Source: Rhodoplanes azumiensis (GTDB lineage Bacteria > Pseudomonadota > Alphaproteobacteria > Rhizobiales > Xanthobacteraceae). From it: a DNA stretch of 64,000 nt. The stretch spans positions 101,236-165,235 of the forward strand of contig NZ_JBHUIW010000008.1 of NCBI RefSeq assembly GCF_042682915.1, written 5' to 3'. The translations under genes and the position numbers were made by a program. Shown here piece after piece: positions 43,164 to 51,510 of this stretch. The first letter of the stretch is position 1. Every line of letters begins with the position of its first letter. The notes below the pieces were generated by a model. It was not told where the DNA came from, made no database searches, and saw only the letters and a list, made by a program, of their open reading frames with translations.

Positions 43164-43179
43164 AGCAAGCCGCGTGCCA
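43164..43179 (-). promoter_or_regulatory. Sigma-54 (RpoN) promoter of the NMT1-type importer operon
   Basis: On the minus strand the sequence is TGGCACGCGGCTTGCT, a full match to the -24/-12 consensus TGGCACG-N4-TTGCW with exactly ten bases between GG and GC. The transcript would start near 43153, about 78 nt before the ATG. RpoN promoters need an activator; NtrC is the likely one for a nitrogen-source importer, although no NtrC site was identified. Confidence 0.85.
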
Positions 43180-43353
43180 CGAAATTCGCCAGCCGGAGCC
43201 GTAAGCCCGCGGCAGGACGCGAGAAATGCTGTCTAAAAAAGATGCAGGCGGCCGTGACCTGCCCACAATACCGCCCGGCGTGAAATCCTGAAATCGCCGT
43301 CCCGTCCGCCGGACGAGGCGGGTTGCCGCAGGGGGGCGCCTCGCCGCCGCGGC

Positions 43354-44244
43354 TCAGGAGCCGCGATAGGTCGAGAAGCTCCAGGGGGTGACCAGCAGCG
43401 GCACGTGGTAATGGCCCTCGGCCTCGGCGATCGAGAAGCGCAGCGGCACGGTGTCGAGGAAGGGCGGGTCGGCGAGCGGCACGCCGCGCGCCGTGAAATA
43501 AGCCCCGACCGCGAAGACCAGCTCGTAGGTGCCGATCGGCACCGGCCGGCCGCCGATCAGCGGCGCGTCGGTGCGGCCGTCGTGGTTGGTGACCGTCTCG
43601 ACGACGACTCGGCGGGCGTCGCCGGGGCCGATCTCGAACAGGGTCAGCGGAATGCCCTTCGCCGGCGTGCCGCCGTGGGTGTCGAGCACATGGGTCGAGA
43701 GGCGCCCGGCGAGCGGCAGCCGGTCGGGCGCGGCGACGAGCTGGTCGAGCCGCAGCGCGGCGATGCGGAAGACCTCGTCGAGGGCCGTCGCGTGCTCGGT
43801 CGCACTGTCGTTGGCGAGCCGGCGCTCGAACTGCGTGAGAATCGACGCCTTGGTGTGGCGCCGCACGCAGACGATGAACGGGATCCCGTACTTCTGCTGG
43901 TAGGCGTCGTTGAGGCGGTGGAAGGCGGCGTGCTCGTCCTCGCTCAGCCGGTCGAGCCCGGCGCTCGCCTGCTCGGCCGTCGAGGCGGCGGTCAACGTTC
44001 CGGCGCGCGCCGCCTTGCCGGCGAGATCGGGATGCGCGGCCAGCAGTGCGCGCTGGCGCTCCGGGCCGGCGGCCCGGACGGCGGCCACCATGGCGTCGAG
44101 CAGCGCCTGCAGCGAGCCGAACGGCCGCGCCTCGACGACCGCCTCGGCGGCCCAGGGCGAGTGCTCGAAGATGCCGCCGAGCGCGGCGACGAAGTCCTTT
44201 GCATCGACGGCGTTCAGGGTGTCGAGGGAGAGGGGAGTCGGCAT
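43354..44244 (-). CDS. Bifunctional OHCU decarboxylase / 5-hydroxyisourate hydrolase (UraD-UraH fusion)
   Basis: 296 residues. Residues 1 to about 165 match OHCU decarboxylase (UraD): FVAALGGIFEHSPWAAEAV, HPDLAGKAARAGTLT, LNDAYQQKYGIPFIVCVRR. Residues about 180-296 match 5-hydroxyisourate hydrolase of the transthyretin fold: LSTHVLDTHGGTPAKGIPL, TNHDGRTDAPLI, and the C-terminal YRGS required in that family. The two enzymes act one after the other: HIU is hydrolysed to OHCU, then decarboxylated to S-allantoin. The same domain order occurs in the plant allantoin synthase. The downstream-strand neighbour PuuD supplies HIU from urate. Confidence 0.9.
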   Translation of the reverse strand: MPTPLSLDTLNAVDAKDFVAALGGIFEHSPWAAEAVVEARPFGSLQALLDAMVAAVRAAGPERQRALLAAHPDLAGKAARAGTLTAASTAEQASAGLDRLSEDEHAAFHRLNDAYQQKYGIPFIVCVRRHTKASILTQFERRLANDSATEHATALDEVFRIAALRLDQLVAAPDRLPLAGRLSTHVLDTHGGTPAKGIPLTLFEIGPGDARRVVVETVTNHDGRTDAPLIGGRPVPIGTYELVFAVGAYFTARGVPLADPPFLDTVPLRFSIAEAEGHYHVPLLVTPWSFSTYRGS

Positions 44245-44271
44245 TGGTGTATCGCCTCCGAAAGCTCCACC

Positions 44272-44364
44272 CCGTCATGCCCGGCCTTGTGCCGGGCATC
44301 CACGTCGTCCGGCCTCTCAGACGAAGAAAGTCGTGGATGGCCGGGACGAGCCCGGCCATGACGG
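44272..44364. repeat. Inverted repeat with 33-bp arms (intergenic)
   Basis: Arms at 44272-44304 and 44332-44364 are imperfect reverse complements, with about 28 of 33 positions pairing. They begin CCGTCATGCCCGGCC and end GGCCATGACGG, around a 27-bp loop. This wording is a common intergenic palindrome in Bradyrhizobium/Rhodopseudomonas-like genomes (from memory). It separates puuD from the uraD-uraH fusion gene. Confidence 0.85.
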
Positions 44365-44387
44365 CGAATCGATGGGTACGCGCCGGC

Positions 44388-45593
44388 TCACTCCCCCCGG
44401 GCGCCGGCGGCGAGCCAGGCGGCCAGGAGGGCGCGCTCGTCGAGCGTCATCTCGGTGATGTTGCCGGGCGGCATCGCGTGGCTGCGCACCGCCTGCAGCT
44501 CGATCAGCCGCGCGTGGCGGCGGATGGTCTCCGGCTCGTCGAGCCGCAGATCCTTGGGCGGGTGGCCGATGCCGGCCCACACCGGCTCGCCGGCGTGGCA
44601 CATGCTACAGCGCGAGATCACGACGTCGCTGACCGCGGCGAAGGTCGGCGTCGCCGGCAGGGCGCCGCTCTTGGTCTCGCGCGGCCCCGCCATCGACAGC
44701 GCCACGATCGCGGCGACGCCCGCCGCGGCGACCCCCCACGTCCACCACGGGCTGCCCTTGCCGGCGTGCCGCGTGTTGTAGAAATGCCGGATCACCGGGC
44801 CGATCAGCAGCACGATCGCGACGATCAGCCAGTTGTACTTCGTCGCGAAGACCAGCGGGTAATGGTTCGACAGCATCAGGAAGACGACCGGCAGCGTCAG
44901 ATAGTTGTTGTGCACCGAGCGCTGCTTGCCGATCTCGCCCCAATACGGGTCCGGCTTGCGGCCCTCGATCAGGGCCGCGACGGTCTTCTTCTGGAACGGG
45001 ATGATGACGACGAAGACGTTCGCCACCATGATGGTGCCGATGAGCGCGCCGATCTGGGTCAAGGCGCCGCGGCCCGAGAAGATGTGGGTGAAGGCGAAGG
45101 TCAGCCCGACCAGGAACACGAAGCCGACGAGGGCGAGCGCCACCTCGTGCTTGCCGAGCGGTGATCGGCACAGGCCCTCGTAGGCGAGCCACGCGACCAC
45201 CAGGGTCGCGAAGGCGAGGCCGGCCGCCTGCGGGACGGTGAGGTCGAGCACGGCCTTGTCGATCAGGAACAGGTCGGCGCCGAGATAATAGACCACGACC
45301 AGCAGGGCGAAGCCGGACAGCCAGGTCGCGTAGGCCTCCCACTTGAACCAGGTCAGCTCGTCCGGCATCCGGGCCGGCGCCACCAGGTACTTGGCAATGT
45401 GGTAGAAGCCGCCGCCGTGGACCTGCCAGGCCTCGCCCTTGACGCCGTCCGGCAGCGCCGTGCCGTCGTGGCGGCCACGCAGGCTGAGATCGAGGTGGAT
45501 GAAGTAGAACGAGCTGCCGATCCACGCCATGGCGGCGACCACGTGCAGCCACCGCAGCAGGGCGGACGCCCATTCGGTCAGGACAAGCTCCAA
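44388..45593 (-). CDS. puuD: Membrane urate oxidase (urate hydroxylase PuuD) with C-terminal cytochrome c domain
   Basis: 401 residues. Eight helices span about residues 10-300, with WLHVVAAMAWIGSSFYFIHL first and IGKQRSVHNNYLTLPVVFLM later, as in PF06181. The C-terminal 80 residues form a cytochrome c domain with heme site CSMCH at 329-333 and a candidate axial Met in SHAMPPGN. PuuD oxidises urate to 5-hydroxyisourate and passes electrons to the respiratory chain rather than to oxygen. The TTG at 45593 has GAGG seven bases upstream and fits the start of the first helix; the open frame upstream looks non-coding. It lies divergently from urtA. Confidence 0.9.
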   Translation of the reverse strand: MELVLTEWASALLRWLHVVAAMAWIGSSFYFIHLDLSLRGRHDGTALPDGVKGEAWQVHGGGFYHIAKYLVAPARMPDELTWFKWEAYATWLSGFALLVVVYYLGADLFLIDKAVLDLTVPQAAGLAFATLVVAWLAYEGLCRSPLGKHEVALALVGFVFLVGLTFAFTHIFSGRGALTQIGALIGTIMVANVFVVIIPFQKKTVAALIEGRKPDPYWGEIGKQRSVHNNYLTLPVVFLMLSNHYPLVFATKYNWLIVAIVLLIGPVIRHFYNTRHAGKGSPWWTWGVAAAGVAAIVALSMAGPRETKSGALPATPTFAAVSDVVISRCSMCHAGEPVWAGIGHPPKDLRLDEPETIRRHARLIELQAVRSHAMPPGNITEMTLDERALLAAWLAAGARGE

Positions 45594-45968
45594 GTTCGGG
45601 CCTCGTCGATCGGGGGTCTCGGACGCGAGGGCTGCGGGCGAGGCGGTGCCCGGGCCGGCCCCGCGTCGGGGGCGCCGCACCATGGCAGAGCCGGGGCGCC
45701 GAGTTCAAGAGACCCCCGCGACCACCGTCCTGAGCATGATTTGAGCAAATCGCTCACGCGATGGGCGGGTGCCGGCTCGGGTCCGTTACGGAATTCTCCT
45801 TACAGCGCGATTCCGTTGTCCGGTCCGGCCGGTGCACGCGACGGGCTCCTTGGCATGCTCCTTGCGGCAGGGGCTCGGCCGCTCGGCCGCCGCTCGACGG
45901 CCCGATCCCGCACCGCTCGGGGCGGGACGCTCCCGGACCCCAAGGATTCGACGACGCAAGGAGTGACG
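45594..45968. other. Divergent control region between puuD and urtA
   Basis: 375 bases without a gene. It holds a sigma-54 promoter for urtA (45851-45866) and a short palindrome TGAGC-AAATC-GCTCA at 45742-45756 in a less GC-rich patch. The palindrome is placed where it could bind an activator for urtA or a repressor for puuD. No promoter hexamers for puuD were identified. Confidence 0.55.
45851..45866 (+). promoter_or_regulatory. Sigma-54 (RpoN) promoter of the urt operon
   Basis: TGGCATGCTCCTTGCG matches the -24/-12 consensus with GG-N10-GC spacing; the only departures are T for C at the sixth base and G at the last. The transcript would start near 45877, leaving a leader of about 90 nt before urtA. 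Urea transport genes are known members of NtrC/RpoN regulons, which fits. Confidence 0.8.
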
Positions 45969-47303
45969 ATGCTCGCAGCTCTTCGGCACGCAGCCCTTCG
46001 GCACGCCTCCCTTCGGAGGATGACCGGCCGCTTCGCCGGCCGCATGCTCGCCGCCGCCCTCGGCACCGCGCTGAGCCTCGCCGCCGCCCTGCCGGCGCAG
46101 GCACAGGAGACCATCAAGGTCGGAATCCTGCATTCGCTCTCCGGCACCATGGCGATCAGCGAGACGACCCTGAAGGACGTCATGCTGATGCTGATCGAGG
46201 AGCAGAACAAGAAGGGGGGCCTTCTGGGCAAGAAGCTCGAGGCCGTGGTGGTCGATCCGGCGTCGAACTGGCCGCTGTTCGCCGAGAAGGCGCGCGAGCT
46301 GATCACCAAGGACAAGGTCGCGGCCGTGTTCGGCTGCTGGACCTCGGTCTCGCGAAAATCCGTGCTCCCGGTGTTCAAGGAGCTGAACTCGATCCTGTTC
46401 TATCCGGTGCAGTACGAGGGCGAGGAGTCGGAGCGCAACGTGTTCTACACGGGCGCCGCGCCGAACCAGCAGGCGATCCCGGCCGTCGACTACCTGATGA
46501 AGGAGGAGAAGGTGCAGCGCTGGGTGCTCGAGGGCACCGACTACGTCTATCCGCGCACCACCAACAAGATCCTCGAGGCCTATCTGAAGTCGAAGGGCGT
46601 GAAGGACGAGGACATCTCGATCAACTACACGCCGTTCGGCCATTCCGACTGGCAGACCCGCGTCGCCGAGATCAAGCGCTTCGGCTCGGCCGGCAAGAAG
46701 ACCGCGGTGGTCTCCACCATCAACGGCGACGCCAACGTGCCGTTCTACAAGGAGCTCGGCAACCAGGGTGTCAAGGCGACCGACATCCCGGTGGTGGCGT
46801 TCTCGGTCGGCGAGGAGGAGCTCGCCGGCGTCGACACCAAGCCGCTGCTCGGCCACCTCGCCGCCTGGAACTACTTCCAGTCGATCGACACGCCGGCCAA
46901 CAAGGCGTTCATCGAGAAGTGGAAGGCTTTCACCAAGAACCCGAAGCGTGTCTCCAACGATCCGATGGAGGCCCATGTCGTCGGCTTCGCCATGTGGGTG
47001 AAGGCGGTCGAGAAGGCCGGCACCACCGACCCCGACAAGGTGATCGACGCGCTGCCGGGCACCACGGCGCCGAACCTCACCGGCGGCGTCTCCGAGATGT
47101 TGCCGAACCACCACATCACCAAGCCGGTGTTCATCGGCGAGATCAAAGCCGACGGCCAGTTCGACGTCGTGTGGAAGACCGAAGGGCTCGTTCCCGGCGA
47201 GGCGTGGTCGAAGTATCTCGACGGCTCGAAGGATCTGACCGCCGACTGGGTCAAGCTGAAGTGCGGCAACTACAACACCAAGACGCAGAAATGCGGCGGG
47301 TGA
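45969..47303 (+). CDS. urtA: Urea ABC transporter substrate-binding protein
   Basis: 444 residues. A long N-terminus with the repeated RHAALRHASLRR leads into a signal peptide ending LPAQA near residue 43. The mature protein begins ETIKVGILHSLSGTMAISE and includes GCWTSVSRKSVLPVFKEL, the usual UrtA wording, and NDPMEAHVVGFAMWVKAVEK. It is a type I periplasmic binding protein of the branched-chain-amino-acid group that delivers urea to UrtBC. AAGGAG lies five bases before the ATG at 45969. It heads urtABCDE and follows a sigma-54 promoter. Confidence 0.95.
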   Translation: MLAALRHAALRHASLRRMTGRFAGRMLAAALGTALSLAAALPAQAQETIKVGILHSLSGTMAISETTLKDVMLMLIEEQNKKGGLLGKKLEAVVVDPASNWPLFAEKARELITKDKVAAVFGCWTSVSRKSVLPVFKELNSILFYPVQYEGEESERNVFYTGAAPNQQAIPAVDYLMKEEKVQRWVLEGTDYVYPRTTNKILEAYLKSKGVKDEDISINYTPFGHSDWQTRVAEIKRFGSAGKKTAVVSTINGDANVPFYKELGNQGVKATDIPVVAFSVGEEELAGVDTKPLLGHLAAWNYFQSIDTPANKAFIEKWKAFTKNPKRVSNDPMEAHVVGFAMWVKAVEKAGTTDPDKVIDALPGTTAPNLTGGVSEMLPNHHITKPVFIGEIKADGQFDVVWKTEGLVPGEAWSKYLDGSKDLTADWVKLKCGNYNTKTQKCGG

Positions 47304-47360
47304 GACGGCTTCGTGCGATGTGAATGCGGTGGTCGGCCGGCGCCGTTCCGTGCCGCCATC

Positions 47361-47519
47361 CCCCTCCCTGTCCCTCCCCCACAAGGGGGGAGGGAACCCC
47401 GAAGGAAGGGCTCGTTTTCGTGACTTCGACTGCACAGACGGAAGATCGAAGCCGGCGTGAGACAGTTGGTGCTGCCGCACCCCGTTCCCTCCCGCCTTGT
47501 GGGGGAGGGACAGGGAGGG
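47361..47519. repeat. C-rich/G-rich inverted repeat between urtA and urtB (family D, copy 1)
   Basis: The left arm (47361-47397, CCCCTCCCTGTCCCTCCC and on) is complementary to the right arm (47484-47519, ending GAGGGACAGGGAGGG), with about 86 bp between. A second copy of the same type lies between urtD and urtE. Being inside an operon it may form an mRNA hairpin that changes the ratio of binding protein to membrane components. Confidence 0.85.
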
Positions 47520-47542
47520 CGGCGAGCCCCGGGCGAGAGCAC

Positions 47543-49201
47543 TTGCGAACTCTCCTGTTCGCGATCCTCGTGGCCGTTCTCACGATCGTCGCGCCGACGT
47601 CGCCCCTTCGCGCCGCCGACTTCGACGATGCTCTGCGAAAGTTTCTCACCGACTCCTATTCCGACACCGAAGCCGGCGTCACGGCGCTCGGGGCTGGCGG
47701 TGATGTCAGGGCGTTCGCGGTTGTGAAAGCGCTCCAGGACGGCCAGCTTCTGGCCGACCCGGCCGGACGTCGCGTGCTGATCGAGGACGCCGGCGTCTTC
47801 AAGGATGCGGCGACCGGCGCCACCGTCTCGCCGGCCCCGGCGGCGGGCGATCTCAAGCGCGTGCGCCTCAACAACCGGCTGCGCCGCGCCGTCGCGGCGG
47901 CGCTCGGCGCCTTGACGCTGCGCGCACCCGACCCCGCGCGCCGGCTCGATGCCGCCCAGGCGGTGTTCAAGTCGCGCGACGCCGGCGCGCTCGCCGCCGT
48001 CGAGGCGACGCTCGCGGCCGAGACGAACCCGCAGGTGAAGGCGGCGCTCGCCGAGGCGCGCGCCGCCATCCTGATCACCAGCGCCGACGCGCCCGAGGTC
48101 GCCCGTGTCGAGGCGGTGGCGACGCTGCGCGAGCGCGGCGACCAGGCGGCGCTGGCGCTCCTTTCGGCGCTGCCGCCGGGAACCCCGGCGACCGTGCAGG
48201 GCGCGGCCGACGGCGCCGCGAGCGCGATCCGCAGTCGCCTGCAGATGTGGGAGACGGCACAGAACGCCTGGTACGGCATCTCGCTCGGCTCGGTGCTGCT
48301 GCTGGCCGCGATCGGGCTCGCCATCACGTTCGGCGTGATGGGCGTGATCAACATGGCGCATGGCGAGATGGTGATGCTCGGCGCCTACACGACCTATGTG
48401 GTGCAGGAGGCGATCCGCCAGAAGGCGGTCGCCCTCACCATCCCCGGCACGGCGATCGGCGTGACGCTGCCGCTGCCGGCGGCGCTGACGCTCGACTGGT
48501 CGCTCGCCGTCGCGGTGCCGCTCGCCTTCGTGGTCACGGGCCTGATCGGGATTCTCATCGAGAAGAGCGTCATCCGCTTCCTCTACGGCCGGCCGCTGGA
48601 GACGCTGCTCGCCACCTGGGGCCTGTCGCTGATCCTGCAACAGGCGGTGCGCACCGCCTTCGGCCCGACCAACAAGGAGGTGAGCAACCCGAGCTGGATG
48701 AGCGGCGCCTTCGAGATCGGCCAGCTCGCCGTCACCTGGAACCGGCTGTGGATCGTCTGCTTCAGCCTCACGGTGTTCGCGCTGCTGCTGGCCATGCTGC
48801 GCTTCACGCGGCTCGGGCTCGAGATGCGTGCCGTGACGCAGAACCGCGCCATGGCGGCGTCTGTCGGCATCCGCACGGCCCGGATCGACGCGCTCACCTT
48901 CGGGCTCGGCTCCGGCATCGCCGGTATCGCCGGCGTCGCGCTCTCGCAGATCGACAACGTGTCGCCCAATCTGGGCCAGAGCTACATCATCGACAGTTTC
49001 ATGGTGGTGGTGTTCGGCGGCGTCGGGAACCTGTGGGGCACGCTGGTCGGCGCCTTCACGCTCGGCATCGCCAACAAGTTCCTGGAGCCCTTCGCCGGCG
49101 CCGTGCTCGGCAAGATCGCCATCCTGGTGCTGATCATCCTGTTCATCCAGCGCCGTCCGCGTGGCCTCTTCGCGCTGAAGGGAAGGGCGATCGAGGCATG
49201 A
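47543..49201 (+). CDS. urtB: Urea ABC transporter permease UrtB
   Basis: 552 residues from a TTG with GAGAG close upstream. A signal-like helix (LLFAILVAVLTIVAP) is followed by a periplasmic region of about 210 residues with helical repeats (AVFKSRDAGALAAVEATLAA and similar), as usual for UrtB. The permease domain from about residue 242 has GVMGVINMAHGEMVMLGAY and ETLLATWGLSLILQQAVR of the LivH type. The frame is open back to 47324, but that part translates the intergenic repeat, so the TTG is preferred. It forms the channel with UrtC. Confidence 0.92.
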   Translation: MRTLLFAILVAVLTIVAPTSPLRAADFDDALRKFLTDSYSDTEAGVTALGAGGDVRAFAVVKALQDGQLLADPAGRRVLIEDAGVFKDAATGATVSPAPAAGDLKRVRLNNRLRRAVAAALGALTLRAPDPARRLDAAQAVFKSRDAGALAAVEATLAAETNPQVKAALAEARAAILITSADAPEVARVEAVATLRERGDQAALALLSALPPGTPATVQGAADGAASAIRSRLQMWETAQNAWYGISLGSVLLLAAIGLAITFGVMGVINMAHGEMVMLGAYTTYVVQEAIRQKAVALTIPGTAIGVTLPLPAALTLDWSLAVAVPLAFVVTGLIGILIEKSVIRFLYGRPLETLLATWGLSLILQQAVRTAFGPTNKEVSNPSWMSGAFEIGQLAVTWNRLWIVCFSLTVFALLLAMLRFTRLGLEMRAVTQNRAMAASVGIRTARIDALTFGLGSGIAGIAGVALSQIDNVSPNLGQSYIIDSFMVVVFGGVGNLWGTLVGAFTLGIANKFLEPFAGAVLGKIAILVLIILFIQRRPRGLFALKGRAIEA

Positions 49202-49220
49202 GGTCCGCATCAAGATCTCG

Positions 49221-49325
49221 GTCGGTCCGGGGCGCCGCGCAGCGGCGAGCCCGGAATCCACACTCACGGACCGGGGTTGTGGACTCCGGGGGCGCGGGTT
49301 CTCAGCCCGTGCCCCGGAATGACGG
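49221..49325. repeat. Intergenic palindromic repeat (family C, copy 1), urtB-urtC
   Basis: About 105 bp. It contains AGCGGCGAGCCCGGAATCCA and ends GCCCCGGAATGACGG, with internal inverted repeats around CGGACCGGGGTTGTGGA. Two further copies lie at 61491-61594 and 62250-62372. Confidence 0.85.
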
Positions 49326-49334
49326 GCTTACGAC

Positions 49335-50510
49335 ATGACCCCGCGCGCACTCGACCGCGGCAGCATCGCGTTCCTGATCGTCGTCGCGATCGTCGCGATC
49401 GTGATCCCGATCCTCAATCTCGCGACGTCCGAGAGCTCGCCCCTGCACGTGCCGACCTACCTGGTCTCGCTGTTCGGCAAGTATGTCTGCTTCGCGCTGT
49501 TGGCGCTGTCGATCGACCTGATCTGGGGCTATTGCGGAATTCTGTCGCTCGGCCACGGCGCCTTCTTCGCTCTCGGCGGCTATGCCATGGGCATGTATCT
49601 GATGCGCCAGATCGGGGGGCGCGGCGTCTACGGCAACCCGCTGCTGCCCGACTTCATGGTGTTCCTGAACTGGAAGGAGCTGCCGCTCGCCTGGTGGGGC
49701 TTTTCCAGCTTTCCCTATGCCATGCTGATGGTCTTGCTGGTGCCGGGCGTGTTGGCGCTGGTGTTCGGCTGGTTCGCGTTCAGGAGCCGGGTGACCGGCG
49801 TCTACTTCTCCATCATCACCCAGGCGATGACCTTCGCCCTGATGCTCGCCTTCTTCCGCAACGACTTCGGCTTCGGCGGCAACAACGGCCTCACCGACTT
49901 CAAGGACATTCTCGGCTTCAACGTGCAGTCGGACGGAACGCGCGCGGCGCTGTTCGCCGTGTCGTGCCTCGCACTCGCGGCCGGCTACGTCGTCTGCCGC
50001 GTGCTGGTCACGTCGAAATTCGGCATGGTGCTGGTCGCAATCCGCGACGCCGAGGCGCGCGCCCGCTTCCTCGGGTACCGGGTCGAGTCCTACAAACTCG
50101 CCGTGTTCGTGATCTCGGCCTGCATGGCGGGCGTCGCCGGCGCCCTCTACGTGCCGCAGGTCGGCATCATCAATCCGGGCGAGTTTTCGCCGGCGAACTC
50201 GATCGAGGCCGTGATCTGGGTCGCGGTCGGCGGCCGCGGCACGCTGATCGGCGCCGTGATCGGCGCGCTGCTGGTCAACTACGCAAAGACCACCTTCACC
50301 AGCGGGGCGCTGGCGCCCTATTGGCTGTTCCTGCTCGGCGGCCTGTTCGTCGGCGTGACGCTGTGGCTGCCGCGCGGCATCGTCGGTACGATCTCGCATT
50401 GGCGGGCGCGCCGGCCGGCCGCCGCGGCCCAGACTGCCGAGACGACCGAGCCCGAGACGAGCGAGACGCCGGCCGTGGGTGAAGCGCCGAAGCCGGCGGC
50501 GGCGGAGTGA
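49335..50510 (+). CDS. urtC: Urea ABC transporter permease UrtC
   Basis: 391 residues, about ten helices, LivM type. SIDLIWGYCGILSLGHGAFF near residue 55 is diagnostic. Conserved internal sequence FGFGGNNGLTDFKDILGF and RDAEARARFLGYRVESYKLA follow. It pairs with UrtB to form the urea channel. The C-terminus is Ala/Pro/Glu-rich. A family C repeat lies immediately upstream and only 4 bp separate its stop from the urtD start. Confidence 0.93.
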   Translation: MTPRALDRGSIAFLIVVAIVAIVIPILNLATSESSPLHVPTYLVSLFGKYVCFALLALSIDLIWGYCGILSLGHGAFFALGGYAMGMYLMRQIGGRGVYGNPLLPDFMVFLNWKELPLAWWGFSSFPYAMLMVLLVPGVLALVFGWFAFRSRVTGVYFSIITQAMTFALMLAFFRNDFGFGGNNGLTDFKDILGFNVQSDGTRAALFAVSCLALAAGYVVCRVLVTSKFGMVLVAIRDAEARARFLGYRVESYKLAVFVISACMAGVAGALYVPQVGIINPGEFSPANSIEAVIWVAVGGRGTLIGAVIGALLVNYAKTTFTSGALAPYWLFLLGGLFVGVTLWLPRGIVGTISHWRARRPAAAAQTAETTEPETSETPAVGEAPKPAAAE

Positions 50511-50514
50511 GACG

Positions 50515-51267
50515 ATGGAGCTCCGCACCACCTCCGCACTTCTCTATCTCGACGCCGTCAGCGTGTCGTTCGACGGCTTCAAGGCGCTGAACAGCCTGTC
50601 CCTCACCATCGCGCCCGGCGAGATGCGCGCCATCATCGGCCCGAACGGTGCCGGCAAGACCACCATGATGGACGTGATCACGGGCAAGACACGGCCCGAC
50701 TCGGGCGAGGTGATGTTCGACGGCACGCACGACCTCACCACCCTGGACGAAGCCTCGATCGCGGTGCTCGGCATCGGGCGAAAGTTCCAGAAGCCGACCG
50801 TGTTCGACTCGCACACCGTCGAGGACAACCTCCGCCTCGCGCTCGCCGGTGACCGCCGCGCCCGCACCGCCGTGACGTGGCGCGAGACGTCGGCCGACCG
50901 TGAGCGCATCTCGTCCATTCTCGACACCATCCGGTTGACCGCGGCGCGCTCGCGCCTCGCCGGCAGCCTGTCGCACGGCCAGAAGCAGTGGCTGGAGATC
51001 GGCATGCTGCTGGCGCAGGATCCGAAGCTCCTGCTGGTCGACGAGCCGGTCGCCGGCATGACCGACGCCGAGACCCACCAGACCGCCGAGCTGCTGCGCG
51101 CCATCAATGCCGACAAGACCGTGGTCGTCGTCGAGCACGACATGACCTTCGTGCGCGCGCTCGGCGTCAAGGTCACGGTGCTGCACGAGGGCCGCGTGCT
51201 GGCCGAAGGCTCGATCGATCAGGTCTCCGAGAACGAGCGGGTGGTCGAGGTGTATCTGGGGCGATGA
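50515..51267 (+). CDS. urtD: Urea ABC transporter ATPase UrtD
   Basis: 250 residues, LivG type. Walker A GPNGAGKT lies at 42-49, followed by GIGRKFQKPTVFDSHTVEDN, which is typical of UrtD. The signature is SLSHGQKQWLEIGMLLAQ (SHGQ in place of SGGQ), Walker B is LLLVDEPVAGM, and the H-loop is VVVVEHDMTFVR. It drives urea uptake with UrtE. The ATG at 50515 is 4 bp after urtC and has GGAG upstream. Confidence 0.94.
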   Translation: MELRTTSALLYLDAVSVSFDGFKALNSLSLTIAPGEMRAIIGPNGAGKTTMMDVITGKTRPDSGEVMFDGTHDLTTLDEASIAVLGIGRKFQKPTVFDSHTVEDNLRLALAGDRRARTAVTWRETSADRERISSILDTIRLTAARSRLAGSLSHGQKQWLEIGMLLAQDPKLLLVDEPVAGMTDAETHQTAELLRAINADKTVVVVEHDMTFVRALGVKVTVLHEGRVLAEGSIDQVSENERVVEVYLGR

Positions 51268-51317
51268 GGCGAGTTCGACCGGAATGATCTGGGAACGAGA
51301 TGTCCGTGTCGGGGCTA

Positions 51318-51471
51318 CCCCCCTCCCCAACCCTCCCTCACAAGGGGGGAGGGAGCAGGCTGCGGCATCTGGAATCTCCATCATCGACCCAGACATCTGT
51401 TCAACGGTCGTGGACGACATAGCGGCTCCAGCATTCCCTCCCCCCTTGGGGGGGAGGGGCAGGGAGGGGGG
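51318..51471. repeat. C-rich/G-rich inverted repeat between urtD and urtE (family D, copy 2)
   Basis: Left arm 51318-51355 (CCCCCCTCCCCAACCCTCC and on) pairs with right arm 51433-51471 (ending GGGGCAGGGAGGGGGG). The central 75 bp are unlike those of copy 1, so only the arms are conserved. It would form a long hairpin in the urt transcript. Confidence 0.85.
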
Positions 51472-51510
51472 TGAGCGTCGTCCTGAAGCGATATTGGTCG
51501 GGCTGCTCCC

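Noticed and set aside
47324..47542. 73-codon N-terminal extension of urtB
   Set aside because: It translates an intergenic inverted repeat; the TTG at 47543 begins the signal peptide expected for UrtB.
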